Assembly: GCA_030737875.1 (NCBI GenBank)
Contig: CM060911.1
Coordinates: forward strand, 92,834,599 to 92,898,598
Origin: Allium sativum
Taxonomy: Eukaryota > Streptophyta > Magnoliopsida > Asparagales > Amaryllidaceae
DNA: 64,000 nt
Direction: 5' to 3'
Positions 63,341 through 64,000 of the stretch are shown here, in pieces; position 1 is the first letter of the stretch; each line of letters starts with the position of its first letter. The position numbers and the translations under genes were made by a program. The notes beneath the pieces are model-generated. The model ran no database searches, had not been told where the DNA came from, and worked only from the letters and a program-made list of their open reading frames with translations.

Positions 63341-64000
63341 TGAGACGACCCCAAATCTCGTACTGACGAAGACAAGGGTTATCTTTGGAATATAACACAG
63401 AAACAAATAATAGCAGAATAGAATTTAATAAATACACCAGATAATGAACAATAGAATATACTGGATAAAAGTAATCATCAGAGTTACACAGTATACAGGA
63501 TCTTACTTAGTACAAATGCAGTTCAGTTATACATAAATGTCTACAGCGGAAATAAACAAAATATGTACAATAGGAGCTGAACATCATAAAAAGAGATAAA
63601 TAATAGAATCCATCTTCAGCTCCAGCTATCCAGAAAGAACCAGCTAAACCTGAATACAAGGCTGCCCGTGTAGAAAAATGGGCACCCGAGTTTGAAAGTG
63701 AAACAAACTACGAGTCAGTCATGGGATTGGTATGAGAAATCTACTCAACACATTTATAATATGGCTAATCACAGGACCACGCCACTTTCGTGTAACGGGT
63801 TTACTCGATTGGATTGCCAGTGCTTTAAAACAAATCTTTCTTTTAAACAACGCAATGCATTTTATAAAAATGAAGCCATTATAAGACTCAGTTCCCATCA
63901 CACAATGCAACGCAAACCGGAGGATAGAGTTTTACCTAATAACGGCCAAAATATGCTTGATACAAATAAAATAAAGGCATTTGATATTATTGCTAGTGTT
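63341..64000 (-). mobile_element. Element F: start of another giant-LTR element, cut by window edge
   Basis: Begins TGAGACGACCCCAAATC inside B's LTR. It shares ordered blocks with the A LTR: GGCTGCCCGTGT, GGGCACCCG, GAGTCAGTCATGGG, GACCACGCCACTTTCG, ATGAAGCCATTATAAGACTC and CCGGAGGATAGAGTTTTACC. The orientation is minus, like A. It continues past the window, so neither its type nor its full length can be given. Confidence 0.75.

Overview
The window looks like plant (probably eudicot) nuclear heterochromatin. It is AT-rich and I find no intact cellular gene. Its repeat types are typical of plants: a Ty3/gypsy chromovirus primed by initiator-Met tRNA, an L1-type LINE whose ORF1 has a DUF4283-like domain, a tRNA-derived SINE and a CACTA-like terminus.

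Most of the window is one four-level nest of related LTR retrotransposons with very long LTRs. From outside in: element C (minus strand; internal domain 18859-20339) is interrupted in its 5' LTR at 21698 by element B (minus; 3' LTR starts at 21699, internal domain 59486-60674, 5' LTR from 60675). B's 3' LTR is interrupted by element A (minus; 27659-58384, target duplication ATAGA). A's gag-pol is interrupted by element D (plus; 36511-50840, target duplication ACCAA). Two further members are cut by the window edges: E (1-524) and F (63341-64000). Hand comparison of short LTR stretches gives about 11% difference for C, 7-8% for B and 3% for D. That order agrees with the nesting. A is patchy, from about 7% to almost none.

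Only A has coding capacity: gag, protease, RT, RNase H, integrase and a chromodomain-like tail, all broken by stops and frameshifts. B, C and D have non-coding internal domains of 1.0-1.5 kb but keep a tRNA primer-binding site, a polypurine tract and shared motifs. I infer they are non-autonomous partners moved by proteins of A-like elements. Their LTRs (about 6-7 kb) are far longer than their internal domains and carry GC-rich leader segments and, in D, two tandem-repeat arrays.

C's left LTR also contains a SINE (18079-18272) and an L1-type LINE. The LINE is split by a 9.07-kb insertion (3974-13042) flanked by a 7-bp duplication. The insertion holds an array of about six near-perfect hairpins (4084-5195), an intron-containing DEAD-box helicase pseudogene (8600-10942) and a CACTA-like right end (12600-13041).
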